A DNA stretch of 64,000 nt from positions 186,001 through 250,000 of the forward strand of contig NMRA01000272.1 of assembly GCA_002633005.1 (NCBI GenBank), given 5' to 3'. Position numbers and translations under genes: made by a program. The stretch is from Phoronis australis. Its lineage: Eukaryota > Phoronida > Phoronidae. The notes beneath the pieces were generated by a model. It was given only the letters and a program-made list of their open reading frames with translations. It did no database searches and was not told the origin of the DNA. Below are positions 27,801 through 34,500 of this stretch, piece by piece. Position 1 is the stretch's first letter, and each line of letters begins with the position of its first letter.

Positions 27801-28538
27801 GTTTTAGTTTACTAGGTTGATTTTCCTGCACACCTCAATTTTTTAAAATTAACTTCGGACAATTAATCCAAACTCTTTATCAAAAGTATCATGTCAACAT
27901 CAGACTAAAAACACATTCAAGGGTGTTATATGTTTTTTCAGGTGGAATCGGGTCACCAGTGGTATATACAGGTGCTGTACATCATTGGACCTGCGGACTC
28001 CTTACACAGTTACCAGCTACAGGGGCCACGAGTGAAGAGAGATGTAGTTAATAGTCTTGATGACAGTCTGATCACTGGACAGTGGCTGGATAGCAAAGTG
28101 TCACGCAATGGCACTAATATTAAGTTCATTGAATTAGATTTGAAAGAAGTCTCCACTCAGGTAAAATCGGGCGAGTCTAAACAGGAAAAGCTGAACCTTG
28201 TGGCTATCGTGGCTCCATCTGTTGTTGGATTTGTTGTACTAGTGTCTGTAATTGTTGGTGCAGTGTTATATGTGAAGCTACAGCGAATCAAATCTCAAAA
28301 CAATGCTCAACCAAATAGCTCAAATATGACGTCGTGCGAAAATAACTCTAAGGCTGACAACCTGGGTAATTTTTATGCAGAGCTTAGGAAACAAAACACA
28401 ACAAGTTTAAAAAATGTAAATTCTGCAAATCTTTCTTCTTCATACTCCAATGTTAAATTCAGCAGTAAAAGTGGGACAAAACAAAGTAAGCTGCATATAG
28501 TCCACAATGAATTAAATGACCTTGGCACAGAGGTCTGA
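686..28538 (+). CDS. FREM2: FREM2-like extracellular matrix protein, 3' part of gene (31 exons)
   Basis: This is a FRAS1/FREM-family basement-membrane protein. In vertebrates the family links epithelium to dermis. I joined 31 exons with GT-AG introns; all phases match and give about 2,340 codons without a stop. Human FREM2 is about 3,170 residues, so about 800 N-terminal residues lie upstream. Domain order seen: the end of one CSPG repeat, seven further CSPG repeats (686-14075), five Calx-beta domains (14080-22740), a conserved FREM C-terminal region (22740-28020), a furin-like RVKR site, a transmembrane helix (about 28197-28272) and a cytoplasmic tail ending GTEV. FREM2 is preferred over FRAS1 because Calx-beta 4 (VICYTRQ, HVMMDYDERP) and the region with DYSGEYVIELVPC and KVYVCTG closely follow FREM2. 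FRAS1 is the alternative, since its diagnostic N-terminal domains are not in the window. Exons are listed separately. Confidence 0.9.
1387..1567 (+). CDS. FREM2: FREM2-like exon 2: CSPG repeat core
   Basis: It enters with two bases after tttcag and ends CATCAG|gtaata in phase 2. It encodes HLAFVDRDASDDQVIYTVV and the FTQQDVDNDVIR stretch typical of the second half of a CSPG repeat. Confidence 0.85.
1810..1972 (+). CDS. FREM2: FREM2-like exon 3: CSPG repeat end
   Basis: The acceptor follows a run of T. It encodes STGEIG, the repeat end ISFNISDPSGNTIPQQ and VVQPVNNQPP. It ends CATACAG|gttagt in phase 0. Confidence 0.85.
2177..2309 (+). CDS. FREM2: FREM2-like exon 4: start of a CSPG repeat
   Basis: It encodes VPEGGVQVLSPADINVMDID and LPKFGVVENTKP, and ends in phase 1 at CCAG|gtactg. 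Its first 58 bases are repeated exactly at 51-108 (see the partial exon copy there). Confidence 0.85.
3140..3327 (+). CDS. FREM2: FREM2-like exon 5: CSPG repeat end
   Basis: The acceptor is tgtttgcag. It encodes VQDLNKGYIQYSQ and DGFLFHINDGTNQSPTHRF, the second half of a CSPG repeat. It ends ATATTA|gtaagt in phase 0. Confidence 0.85.
3633..3786 (+). CDS. FREM2: FREM2-like exon 6: start of a CSPG repeat
   Basis: It encodes LTNDEPPTLVTEQVFVHE and YVTDFDTSPDDLVLTV, and leaves in phase 1 at CAAG|gtgaga. Confidence 0.85.
4201..4283 (+). CDS. FREM2: FREM2-like exon 7: middle of a CSPG repeat
   Basis: This short exon of 83 nt follows ttaatgcag. It encodes SVRRLDFPQAMKTTGMFLR and FSYE, and is phase-compatible with exons 6 and 8. 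Confidence 0.75.
4467..5040. mobile_element. 568-bp inverted-repeat transposon, PIF/Harbinger-like
   Basis: Terminal inverted repeats of about 42 bp begin GGGCTGTTCCAGTAAAATC at 4470 and end as its complement at 5037, continuing through a G-rich ggaggggggaaa block. It is flanked by TTA at 4467-4469 and 5038-5040, which fits the TWA target of PIF/Harbinger elements. No transposase frame is present, so it is non-autonomous. It lies in the intron between exons 7 and 8. Confidence 0.8.
5384..5564 (+). CDS. FREM2: FREM2-like exon 8: CSPG repeat end and next start
   Basis: It encodes LIVYTHEGLEVSSDEFTLSV and NDETPRIDVNHGLTVKAG, which parallels the same position in FREM2. The donor is GCAG|gtatga, phase 1. 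Confidence 0.9.
6209..6397 (+). CDS. FREM2: FREM2-like exon 9: CSPG repeat core
   Basis: It follows tttttgtag. It encodes LRASDVDSDDSILIFTITQ and NPAFGEIRL, then FEEKDIIQG. The donor CAAG|gtactt opens the longest intron of this gene in the window (3.9 kb). Confidence 0.88.
7296..7460. repeat. Imperfect palindromic repeat, family also at 38797
   Basis: The two halves are imperfect reverse complements around cttaaccaatc and ccattggtcaattttgag. The reverse complement of the right half matches 38797-38870 (gtactcaaaa, aaaattgaccaatggcatgg), so this is a dispersed family rather than a local structure. Confidence 0.6.
9545..9930. repeat. Imperfect inverted repeat in the long FREM2-like intron
   Basis: taccatatttgaccat near 9550 pairs with atggtccaatatggta near 9900, and neighbouring blocks pair loosely. 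It may be an old fold-back element. No ends or target duplication could be fixed. Confidence 0.45.
10271..10390 (+). CDS. FREM2: FREM2-like exon 10: CSPG repeat end
   Basis: The acceptor is cattgtttcag. It encodes NIEYVHRLGEPTGVTFFKF and VADSDGN. Phase 1 matches exon 11. It corresponds to FREM2 positions just before the repeat that begins DDHIPPKV. Confidence 0.85.
10665..10765. mobile_element. Decayed copy of the 110-bp MITE family
   Basis: It shares accagttttctccact, ggcatcaaac and a terminal gtgactattgccc with the intact element at 355-464, with many substitutions and a damaged left arm. Confidence 0.6.
10956..11135 (+). CDS. FREM2: FREM2-like exon 11: start of a CSPG repeat
   Basis: It encodes DDHIPPKVLANKPLSVTEGS and PDKGHLELVNNPG, with acceptor gccctcag and donor CCAG|gtagga. 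Confidence 0.88.
11796..12307 (+). CDS. FREM2: FREM2-like exon 12: end of one CSPG repeat plus most of the next
   Basis: This 512-nt exon encodes LVQYVHSSEEEVYMDSFTF, VNDVLPVVTYKGLSVQEG, ELKAEDLDTKEDEIIFQI and YMHDGSETLEDTFDFLVSDG. It ends CCTATG|gtatgt in phase 0. Confidence 0.92.
13156..13399 (+). CDS. FREM2: FREM2-like exon 13: start of the last CSPG repeat
   Basis: It encodes ISVQPVDDGAPIMEVNLGL, ELTATDPDTPDDLLTYRVT and HPSYGRLERTDRPGRAV, with donor CAGG|gtaagg in phase 1. Confidence 0.9.
13946..14172 (+). CDS. FREM2: FREM2-like exon 14: end of CSPG array and first strands of Calx-beta 1
   Basis: It encodes DDVNNAVIRYVLTAKDHN and DAFIFTLAD, then switches to the Calx-beta opening ISFEKTIHNVTEKAGLISIP. 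It marks the CSPG to Calx-beta boundary that FREM2 also has. Confidence 0.9.
14440..14565. repeat. Minisatellite in the Calx-beta 1 intron
   Basis: Four imperfect copies of a unit of about 45 bp, each with aagttgcccc, a cagaggccatattca core and a gac-type end, lie in tandem between exons 14 and 15. Copies differ by several substitutions. Confidence 0.7.
15065..15163 (+). CDS. FREM2: FREM2-like exon 15: Calx-beta 1 middle
   Basis: A 99-nt, phase 0 exon between tttacag and GGACAG|gtaaca. It encodes YAVVECVTKPGSA and RDYVHHSGQ, the Calx-beta strand region. Confidence 0.82.
15468..15633 (+). CDS. FREM2: FREM2-like exon 16: Calx-beta 1 end
   Basis: It encodes CTIVINDDSLFEGPESFTVT and LSQPAYALLGD. 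NDDSLFEGPE is the acidic calcium-binding type motif of Calx-beta domains. Confidence 0.9.
16420..16670 (+). CDS. FREM2: FREM2-like exon 17: Calx-beta 2 first half
   Basis: It encodes EPVLQFAEAMYLINETAGYA, VPIVRSGDISTSVSVMC and SDYKTRPASHRSRV, and is in phase with exons 16 and 18. Confidence 0.9.
17367..17490 (+). CDS. FREM2: FREM2-like exon 18: Calx-beta 2 end
   Basis: It encodes IVDDSLFEPSEQFEILLKDP, the acidic DDSLFEPSE motif, and SQAIVVIEGPND. The acceptor is cgttgcag. Confidence 0.9.
18194..18405 (+). CDS. FREM2: FREM2-like exon 19: Calx-beta 3 first half
   Basis: It encodes YHVDEDSGKVELPVVRRGSD and GQDYIPSSKQITFEPGQ, with donor TTAAA|gtgagt in phase 0. Confidence 0.92.
18898..19045 (+). 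CDS. FREM2: FREM2-like exon 20: Calx-beta 3 end
   Basis: It encodes CELTIVDDEVEPRLEGYETL and SPMGGVLSRPNTASVIIND, with donor GATC|gtaagt in phase 1. Confidence 0.92.
19752..19957 (+). CDS. FREM2: FREM2-like exon 21: Calx-beta 4 first half
   Basis: It encodes FDKYVVDEEDGHIDVAVVRH and HVMMDYDERPLTDASRIVF, and ends GAAAAG|gtgagt. The last 27 bases with the donor are the first of five tandem copies (19931-20105). The first donor is the only productive one, because the frame meets TGA 13 codons further on. Confidence 0.92.
19931..20105 (+). repeat. Tandem 35-bp repeat spanning exon 21's splice donor (5 copies)
   Basis: Five nearly identical 35-bp units start at 19931, 19966, 20001, 20036 and 20071. 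Each contains the exon end TGCCTGGTGAAAAG followed by the donor gtgagtct. Copies 4 and 5 share agcatt instead of cgcatt, and copy 3 has one extra substitution, which shows stepwise growth. Five equal-looking 5' splice sites therefore lie at 19958, 19993, 20028, 20063 and 20098. Confidence 0.95.
20629..20785 (+). CDS. FREM2: FREM2-like exon 22: Calx-beta 4 end
   Basis: It encodes CRVNIVNDNDAEGEEKFFLR and HPLGTQDCPAQLGSLDTTI, with donor GACA|gtaagt in phase 1. Decayed copies of its 3' end lie just downstream (20868-20990). Confidence 0.92.
20868..20990 (+). repeat. Two decayed duplicates of the exon 22 3' end
   Basis: 20868-20928 resembles 20749-20813: cactataatc, gacagtaag and a gttag..ggggagag tail, including the donor. 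20932-20990 resembles the exon from gactgtcctgcaca to catagtgaa. Both are in the same orientation and damaged. Confidence 0.7.
21889..22089 (+). CDS. FREM2: FREM2-like exon 23: Calx-beta 5 first half
   Basis: It encodes TISISQSEYSVSEPSSQGST and VRCSTRDGSAMSGLDYNAKS, with acceptor tgtttcag and donor TCAG|gtgggt in phase 1. Confidence 0.92.
22581..22852 (+). CDS. FREM2: FREM2-like exon 24: Calx-beta 5 end and linker
   Basis: It encodes LDFEVEILSNQETEWHETFN, then VVSLLDYDYVQEDVDRQPSP and GYPVVCVT. The last parts match the conserved stretch after the last Calx-beta of FREM2. Confidence 0.92.
23447..24494 (+). CDS. FREM2: FREM2-like exon 25: large exon of the conserved post-Calx-beta region
   Basis: At 1,048 nt this is the largest exon of this gene in the window. 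It encodes a cysteine-containing region shared by FREM2-type proteins: IQYGWEIATPTDDDGARSPF, FRPGFNVRCLAQPV, VPHQDGMLPLIST, LYKHLNLKSCIWTFNAWY, VPLHVSYVYALAPTGWAAME and FSFFYDTILWKSGL. The function of this region is not established. The donor is AGAG|gtaatt in phase 1. Confidence 0.93.
24796..24956 (+). CDS. FREM2: FREM2-like exon 26
   Basis: It encodes VVPPDGVGVSFDLTLLWSQS and FDSPEQLWRAESKYNLK, matching the FREM2 stretch before its DYSG motif. Phase 0 at the donor TTAAAG|gtgttc. Confidence 0.9.
25496..25602 (+). CDS. FREM2: FREM2-like exon 27
   Basis: It encodes DYSGEYVIELVPCSVSPTQS and LACSAHQPE. The first part is nearly identical in kind to FREM2's DYSG..LVPC motif. The donor is AAAG|gtgagt in phase 2. 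Confidence 0.92.
25746..25906 (+). CDS. FREM2: FREM2-like exon 28
   Basis: It encodes FVVPVGFQQTNRPVPLEYSL and NTYLQVQGHKKMFL. EYSLNT parallels FREM2's EFSLNT. Phase 1 at the donor CTAG|gtatgt. Confidence 0.9.
26415..26507 (+). CDS. FREM2: FREM2-like exon 29
   Basis: It encodes GQTVFGRVLWNPAQSLKTAY and IEKVYVCTG, matching FREM2's YGRV..DPVQNL..IEKVFLCTG. Its donor ACAG|gtatgt is the first of three tandem copies. Confidence 0.9.
26508..26582 (+). repeat. Tandem 25-bp repeat starting at exon 29's splice donor (3 copies)
   Basis: Units at 26508, 26533 and 26558 each begin gtatgtactggcagt or gtatatactggcagt and are preceded by ACAG or AGAG. The 5' splice site is therefore repeated at 25-bp spacing. 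Use of the second or third site would add 25 or 50 nt and shift the frame. Confidence 0.9.
27316..27575 (+). CDS. FREM2: FREM2-like exon 30
   Basis: It encodes GNDGYVPTYDPTGSLYSEGP and FGCLQPSGRLKHRFLILDRG, then FHGVNFNAQL. These align with the FREM2 segment DGYVPKYSP..YGCL..FGNVLFNAKL. Confidence 0.93.
27942..28538 (+). CDS. FREM2: FREM2-like exon 31: juxtamembrane, transmembrane helix, tail and stop
   Basis: It opens VESGHQWYIQVLYIIGP, as FREM2 does before its membrane anchor. A furin-type RVKR (28029-28040) follows. The membrane helix VAIVAPSVVGFVVLVSVIVG lies at about 28197-28272, then KLQRIK and a Ser/Asn-rich tail of about 85 residues ending NDLGTEV and TGA. The C-terminal T-E-V fits a class I PDZ ligand. 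FRAS1 and FREM2 tails are known to bind GRIP1 PDZ domains. Confidence 0.92.
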   Translation: MESGHQWYIQVLYIIGPADSLHSYQLQGPRVKRDVVNSLDDSLITGQWLDSKVSRNGTNIKFIELDLKEVSTQVKSGESKQEKLNLVAIVAPSVVGFVVLVSVIVGAVLYVKLQRIKSQNNAQPNSSNMTSCENNSKADNLGNFYAELRKQNTTSLKNVNSANLSSSYSNVKFSSKSGTKQSKLHIVHNELNDLGTEV

Positions 28539-28638
28539 TTTATGTTGTTTGTGTGTCTGTCTTCTGTGTTTTATTTATTTTCATCACTGCCATGGTTTTG
28601 ATAGGAATGTTTTGTTATGGAGATTTTAATGATTTAGA

Positions 28639-28662
28639 ATATATATATATATATATATATAA
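28639..28662. repeat. (AT)n microsatellite
   Basis: About 11-12 AT dinucleotides lie in the 3' UTR region of the FREM2-like gene. Confidence 0.9.
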
Positions 28663-29478
28663 TGTGTGAGCACTTTGCACTGCTCAAGTTAACATACCAC
28701 ACTTTTGCTTTAATGAGAGTTCTGGTATTAGGATTTTGTACAATTACAGTAAAATGTCACCAATTTTGAATTTTGTTGTGAATGGCCACAATACCTTTGA
28801 AAATTGTTGGGTCGTAGTTTTAATATAGAACATACGAATGACAACATTTGTTTGATGTTTCTTATCTTTTATGAAAAAAGTGAAAGAAAATGTCTTCTAT
28901 CTGCCATATTGTCCTAAATTTGTGAAGTTCTACCATATTCACTTGACAGCTTGTTTTGTTCTTTGATATCTGCCCTCTAGTGAAAGTGAGAAGCAAGCAA
29001 GTCTTTTAACATGTTTTTTCTTCCTTGTACAGTCCAAACGTGGAATATAGAAGGTGCCCGACACACCACACTCGTTCTCAGAACATCTGTGCCCATCTGA
29101 GCTTCCTATTGAAACAGGATGGTAATTAGTGAAATTGGGCGACTTTGACCAAAAATATGCTATGGGCCCCATGGCCTTCTTTGCATTCTTACGGGGAGTA
29201 TACTCAGTCCTTCCAGGTTTTATTCAATTCCCATTCAGTTTGAGCCAGTTGTGTCAAAATTCTTGAGAACGCAGAGATGTGGACGGAAGTCAGAAAACCT
29301 GTTCTGATCATTCAGTCAGGCACATTATGTATGAAGGTTACTTGTGTGGTACAAAAGTGTGTCCTGTACATTTTCTAACCTTCAACTTGTGGTACACATT
29401 CAGTCGTGGACTAATGGAGGTCATTTTGCTAACCTTTGAAATAAGCATTAAAGAAACTGACATTTAATTGGTGGCCAT

Positions 29479-29714
29479 GGGCCTGTTCCAACAAAACTGA
29501 CTTAGCCAAGACAAATCTTAAATTTTAGTAAATTTTAAGATAAAACTTAAATTTGTCTCAAGACCATTTCAAGCAAGAGATCTTAAGTTTTTGATTCAAG
29601 TTTTGTCTAAAATTTGACTATTTTACCATATATCAAAGTTACAAAGTTTGGAAGTTAAGACAAATCTTAGACTTAAATCAAAAATGAACTTAAGTCAGTT
29701 TCTTGGAATGGGCC
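29479..29714. mobile_element. 236-bp MITE-like inverted-repeat element
   Basis: The left end gggcctgttccaacaaaact, continuing gacttag, pairs with the right end, whose reverse complement begins ggcccattccaagaaactga and continues cttaag. The interior is A+T-rich, with aagacaaatctta in both halves. No perfect target duplication was found. Termini of GGCC-TTCCAA type recall the 4470 element. Confidence 0.7.
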
Positions 29715-31302
29715 ACATATCTGTAGCTTGTCTACAATTTTGATGTTGTAGCTGTTGAAGCCACATGCAGCGCCACCTGTGTTTTGGTCCTTATTTTTTG
29801 GGCTTATACCTTTGATTTCTTATTATGACAAGTAAGCATTCTTTATTACACATTATAGCATCATGTACCAAATAGACTTAGATTGCTTTAATTGTACGAT
29901 TCAATTCTGTGAGCTTTACTTGGAAAAGTTTTGACTTTTGCTTAACCTAGTTAATGCTGCAAGGGTCTTTCAGCTGGAAATGGATAACTTTAAAACAGGC
30001 GGTTTATCAAAAAAAAATTCTTGTGTTTTGCACTAATTTAGCATCAATTTCAGCCTTTTCTCAAAATTGTGACATATCAGCAATATTCTTACAGCACTTA
30101 TTCTCGAGGTTGTTTAGATTAATTGACCGATATGCTTTTTAGTGTGTAGCATCGTTCTATTTACAGCATTCTTTTATATACATGTATATATGTATGTACT
30201 TTTACATAAAGGCAAAGTGAAAGGTTTTAAAAGCCTGTTAGATAATTAAGCTGTCTCAGGACTTGTTATTGCTTGGTAACGTATTTTAATATAATTGAAC
30301 ACGTTTCTCTGTAGTAGTAGTAGTAGTCTTATACCTTTCTTTGGCATTTTAAATTTCAGTTAACTTGTAATTTTGATAAACATCATTGAACCACACTATT
30401 GATATGCAGTTCATTTACTCAAAACATCTTTATAATAGCAATGTATAATTCACATCAAATCTAATCGCACAAAATGCCATTTACTGGTTAGTTCCAGGAA
30501 TGATGATCAGTAATGACCAGCCATAATGGCACTATCCTAAGTACACTAAAACTTTTCAACCTTTTTATCTTTTTGGTAAATTCTACATCACTCCCAATCA
30601 TGATGGACAGCCAGTACGATGGAGAGTTTCCCTCGTGCTCAGCTGCCACGACGGGGGAAATTTTGATCATTTTATCAAATTACTTTAAGCGTGCATTATA
30701 GCAGTATTTTGTCCTAGGGGTGACTTAATTCAGCTGTGCTTGTTAATTTGTTTCCAGTAAATGATTTACATATTTATGTGAACAATATTTGTGTATTTTT
30801 AATATTTTATTGAAACGTTTTTAGTTTGACATTAGCACTTGCCAATCTTAAGACAGTATTACCTCGGTACTCATAGAATGTAATGTTGTACTAATGTGAA
30901 CAAAGTTGGCGTTACCAAGTCGTGTTGTTGTTCTTGATAACCTTGGTATTACGGAGTCGTGCTGTTGTTATTGGTGACCCTCTATTGAATTGGTGCATAG
31001 CAGGAGGCTGACAAGATGTAAAGTGGAGCAATTTTAAATTGCCAGTGACACACTCAAGTCTAAAATCAATGGCACGTGCATTAATTGCAACATTTCTTAA
31101 TTCATAAAGAATTTGCATTCGAGTGGAGAATTTACCATGTATTTTGCAAATTTATCTTTATGGTTGATTTATGGAAATCATTTTCAGGATATACGTCTGT
31201 GGTGTCTGAAAACCGTGTCCTACCACACAAATGAAAAATGTGATTTACTTTTCACATCAACCTTCCAAGTTTGAAAAAAAAAACTAGCGTGGCAGAGCAT
31301 CT

Positions 31303-31308
31303 TTTATT
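31303..31308 (-). terminator. MAD1L1: MAD1L1 polyadenylation signal
   Basis: The plus strand reads tttatt, so the minus strand reads AATAAA, 93 bases beyond the MAD1L1 stop codon. Confidence 0.65.
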
Positions 31309-31400
31309 TACGCATCATTTCCACTACAAACCAAGGCACTCTGATACAAAAATGCTCCCTGACTCCATAATACTTCCATCATGTACATTTACATTGATTT

Positions 31401-31559
31401 CTAATCCAGCTGAATGGTCTGTCTGCTAAACAGATCTAAAGTAACATTACTGAGGAAACAAGGAATACTGTCGCGCTTCTTTAAATAAAGGTCCACGTGT
31501 GACGTTAAGGTAGAGGAGAAGTCTGTCTCCAACAACTGCATGTTACCAGTTTTTCCTTG
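31401..31559 (-). CDS. MAD1L1: MAD1L1 coding exon 15 with stop
   Basis: It encodes NMQLLETDFSSTLTSHVDLY and SIPCFLSNVTLDLFSRQTIQ, nearly the human C-terminal sequence. The acceptor is tatttcag. The stop is at 31401-31403. Confidence 0.95.
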   Translation of the reverse strand, partial: QGKTGNMQLLETDFSSTLTSHVDLYLKKRDSIPCFLSNVTLDLFSRQTIQLD

Positions 31560-34500
31560 CTGAAATAAATAATACAAAGGATATTTAATACTGACATGAT
31601 ACTGGTCAAATACAGTTACATGAAACAACTACAGATGCATAGCTACGAAGGAAACCTTGGACACCAATGTTTTGGGTTCGTGAACAGCTTTATTTTCTCA
31701 GTTTATTGAAAATTAAAACCACATGCAGCAACCACACGAGCTTCACTTCCATGTGTATTTGTTGTCCTTAATATATATGTTGAACTTGGCATTATTTATG
31801 TGCTTTTTGTTCATTCTAAATTGAATACTCATCTACATCACCCATTTTGTAGATAGAACTCGTGTTTCACTCGCGTAACTGAAGTGTTTCATATTTTTGG
31901 CTAATTCTATACAGACACAGCTTTACACAGAGACACCTGTATTTATACACCCTATACGACAGAGGTTTTGTAACAGTTAGTTTGCATCCCAAATTTGACA
32001 CAACATACAATGTGAGCCCAGTGGAGTTCACTCATTGCCTCTACGCCTTCATCCACAATCCAAAAGTTGATTTATTGCAGATCCATGCTTTCCATATCAA
32101 ATAATTAGTACGGTATGAGACTAAGCAGACTCTTCAGTACCGCCACCTATTGAACACCAAGTCTACAACAGAGCACTCGCCTGAAACAGCAGAACATCAT
32201 CAGGTGACTCAGCATACATGCTCATCAACTGGAACTGGTTGTTGGGCTTGATATTGATCTGATATCCCGTTAGCTGGTACACGGAACTTCTGAAGTCTTG
32301 ACTTGTCTTCTTGAAAGCCTCCATCAGTCGATTGTTCTTTATCTCGGCTGTTTCCAGCTGCTTTCTTAACTCTGTCAGAATAAAATGAGGAAACATAACA
32401 ATTAATTAAAATGAACAACTGAAATGATAACCAACAGCTCTCCATGACAAGATCCCATCTTGCTCAGCTTAACTGAGCCTTCAGTTGGTAGTAACGGTTA
32501 ATTTTGTCACTTTCTAACTAAAGGCCCTGTCACAACATTCTGGACAAGCCTTGCGAGCAACTTGCGAACAGCCGTTGTATTTGCCCGAAGCTCCCCTCAG
32601 ATGATTCGCACCTGGTAGTATCTTACTCACACGTGCTTGCAGATGCGCACGAAAGTCTGAGATGCCCGCAGCCAAGTTCTGAATGTGCTCAAAACCTCGT
32701 CCGGGTGAGCAGCACGAGTTTGCTCGCAGAGGTCCACAAAGAACACCAGGACGTGGCCCGTAGCGGCCGCAAGTCATAGGCAGTTTAGCCACTTGAAGAA
32801 AGTAGATTGACTGTGGACACGTGCGGGCAAGTGCAGGCAAGATCCATGCGAGATACTGCCAGGTCCAAGTCATCAGTGGGGACCTTCAGGCAAAAACAGT
32901 TGCTGTCTGCAAGTTGCTCCCAAGGCTACTCCGGAATGATGTGACAGCGCCTTAGACATTTTCCTACATCTTGCAAAATCCATGGCTGCACTAAAAACAC
33001 AAGGCTTGCCTGGAAGAATGTGACAGGGCATTTAGGTTGGGCCAACATGACTTAGTTGTTCGATGCAAAACCCATATACATGAAGTTGAACAAATATGAT
33101 GTTAGTGAAGCCAATAAAAGGTAAAAACTTGAAAATAACAGGAGCTCCATCACTTATGGACATAATCATGTTTGACATAATGACAAAGTGGAAGTAGTCT
33201 TCCCTAAGTATCATGACGAAGAGTAAGAAGTCATGTGTAAGTATCATGACAAAGTGGAAGTAGTCTTCTCTAAGTATCATGAACAAATGTGTCAATCTGA
33301 GTAATCACATTTTGGAGTTTTTGAAATAGACATGAAAGTGTAATTAGTATTAATTGCTACCTGGCTATTATTAAACACTCGAGAAAAAAAATTTAGGTAT
33401 TTTTCAAGTACAAACATAACAGCAAATTTTGTTCACACAAAAGGTACCTCAATTATGGTTTTTCTAATGGAAAAAGGTTTTTGAAATTAAATTAAGGTCA
33501 TTGCCTTATGTATCAACCATTGTTGTCTCTCAAACACTCTTCTCCACCATCACAAAAATACGAACACAACAGCAAATTTAGTTCACACAAAAGGTTCCTC
33601 AATTATCATTTTTTAATAGAAAATGGTTTTTGAAGTTAAATTAAGGTCATTGCCTTGCGTATCCACTGACGCTGTTTCTCGAACATTCTTTTCCACCATC
33701 ACCGTCAGATCGTCCACATTTCCCCCAGTTTCTTCCAGTAACTTCACTCGCTGCCTCAGTCTCTCATTTTCCTCTTTTAGAGTTTCTAACTCTTGAGCCT
33801 TGGCTTTCTGAGCTAAAGCTGCAGGATTGTGTGAAAAGTGTATGACTTTGGTGGTTGTGGGGTCATAGTCGCCCTGAAAGGAATCCGCATACGAGTCAAA
33901 ACTAGAATAATTTGAACGTTTTGAATTCCCAAGTCGGAATATATTCCAATAAAATGAGACTGTTTCTAAAGATTATTTTGGAGAGGTTGTCACAAACAAA
34001 TGACTTTCCAAACTATAAAATCTTTTTCCAAAGGAGAAATCTGTCTTCTGAATGCTAAAATCAATTAGTATTCAAACATCTAAATCAAGTCCCACACCTT
34101 TATGTGAGACTGGTGGCTTGGAAGAATGGATCTGCATTCGAAAGGCTGATTAATGATTAACAAGATGAGTCACTGGCTTGAGTAATTCAGCACGTATAAT
34201 GTAGTACAGGAAAAAAGTTAATTCAGTAGTTTGAACGGTGGTGCGATTGTCTTCCGTACGAAATCACCACAAATAGTAAGTAGCATTATTTAACAAATAA
34301 AGTTCACATAGCATAACAATGCACAGTGGAGGCTGTAATTTCAAATAACATATCAATGCACAATAGAATCCATTTTCGCTAAACATGAACTTCAAGATGA
34401 AATCCATCTGAAGTAACTTCACTTTACTCTCCTCCAGGTGCACCTATGCAAAGAAATAGGAATTCATCATAACGAAAAATATTTGTTTCAAATCACTTAA

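Larger units (their letters stand above)
28539..31302. other. FREM2-like 3' UTR and convergent intergenic region
   Basis: No coding exon was recognised between the FREM2-like stop and the MAD1L1 polyadenylation signal. It contains an (AT)n run at 28639-28662, an inverted-repeat element at 29479-29714 and a (TAG)5 run near 30313. A candidate ATTAAA for the plus-strand gene lies at 29447-29452; no AATAAA was certain, so the transcript end is not fixed. Confidence 0.6.

Noticed and set aside
32514-32873. 119-codon minus-strand frame
   Set aside because: It lies entirely inside the inverted-repeat element at 32520-33033. Composition explains the absence of stops.
33032-33295. Minus-strand frame with repeated ILREDYFHFVM
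   Set aside because: It is a by-product of the minisatellite at 33178-33290, without splice or homology support.
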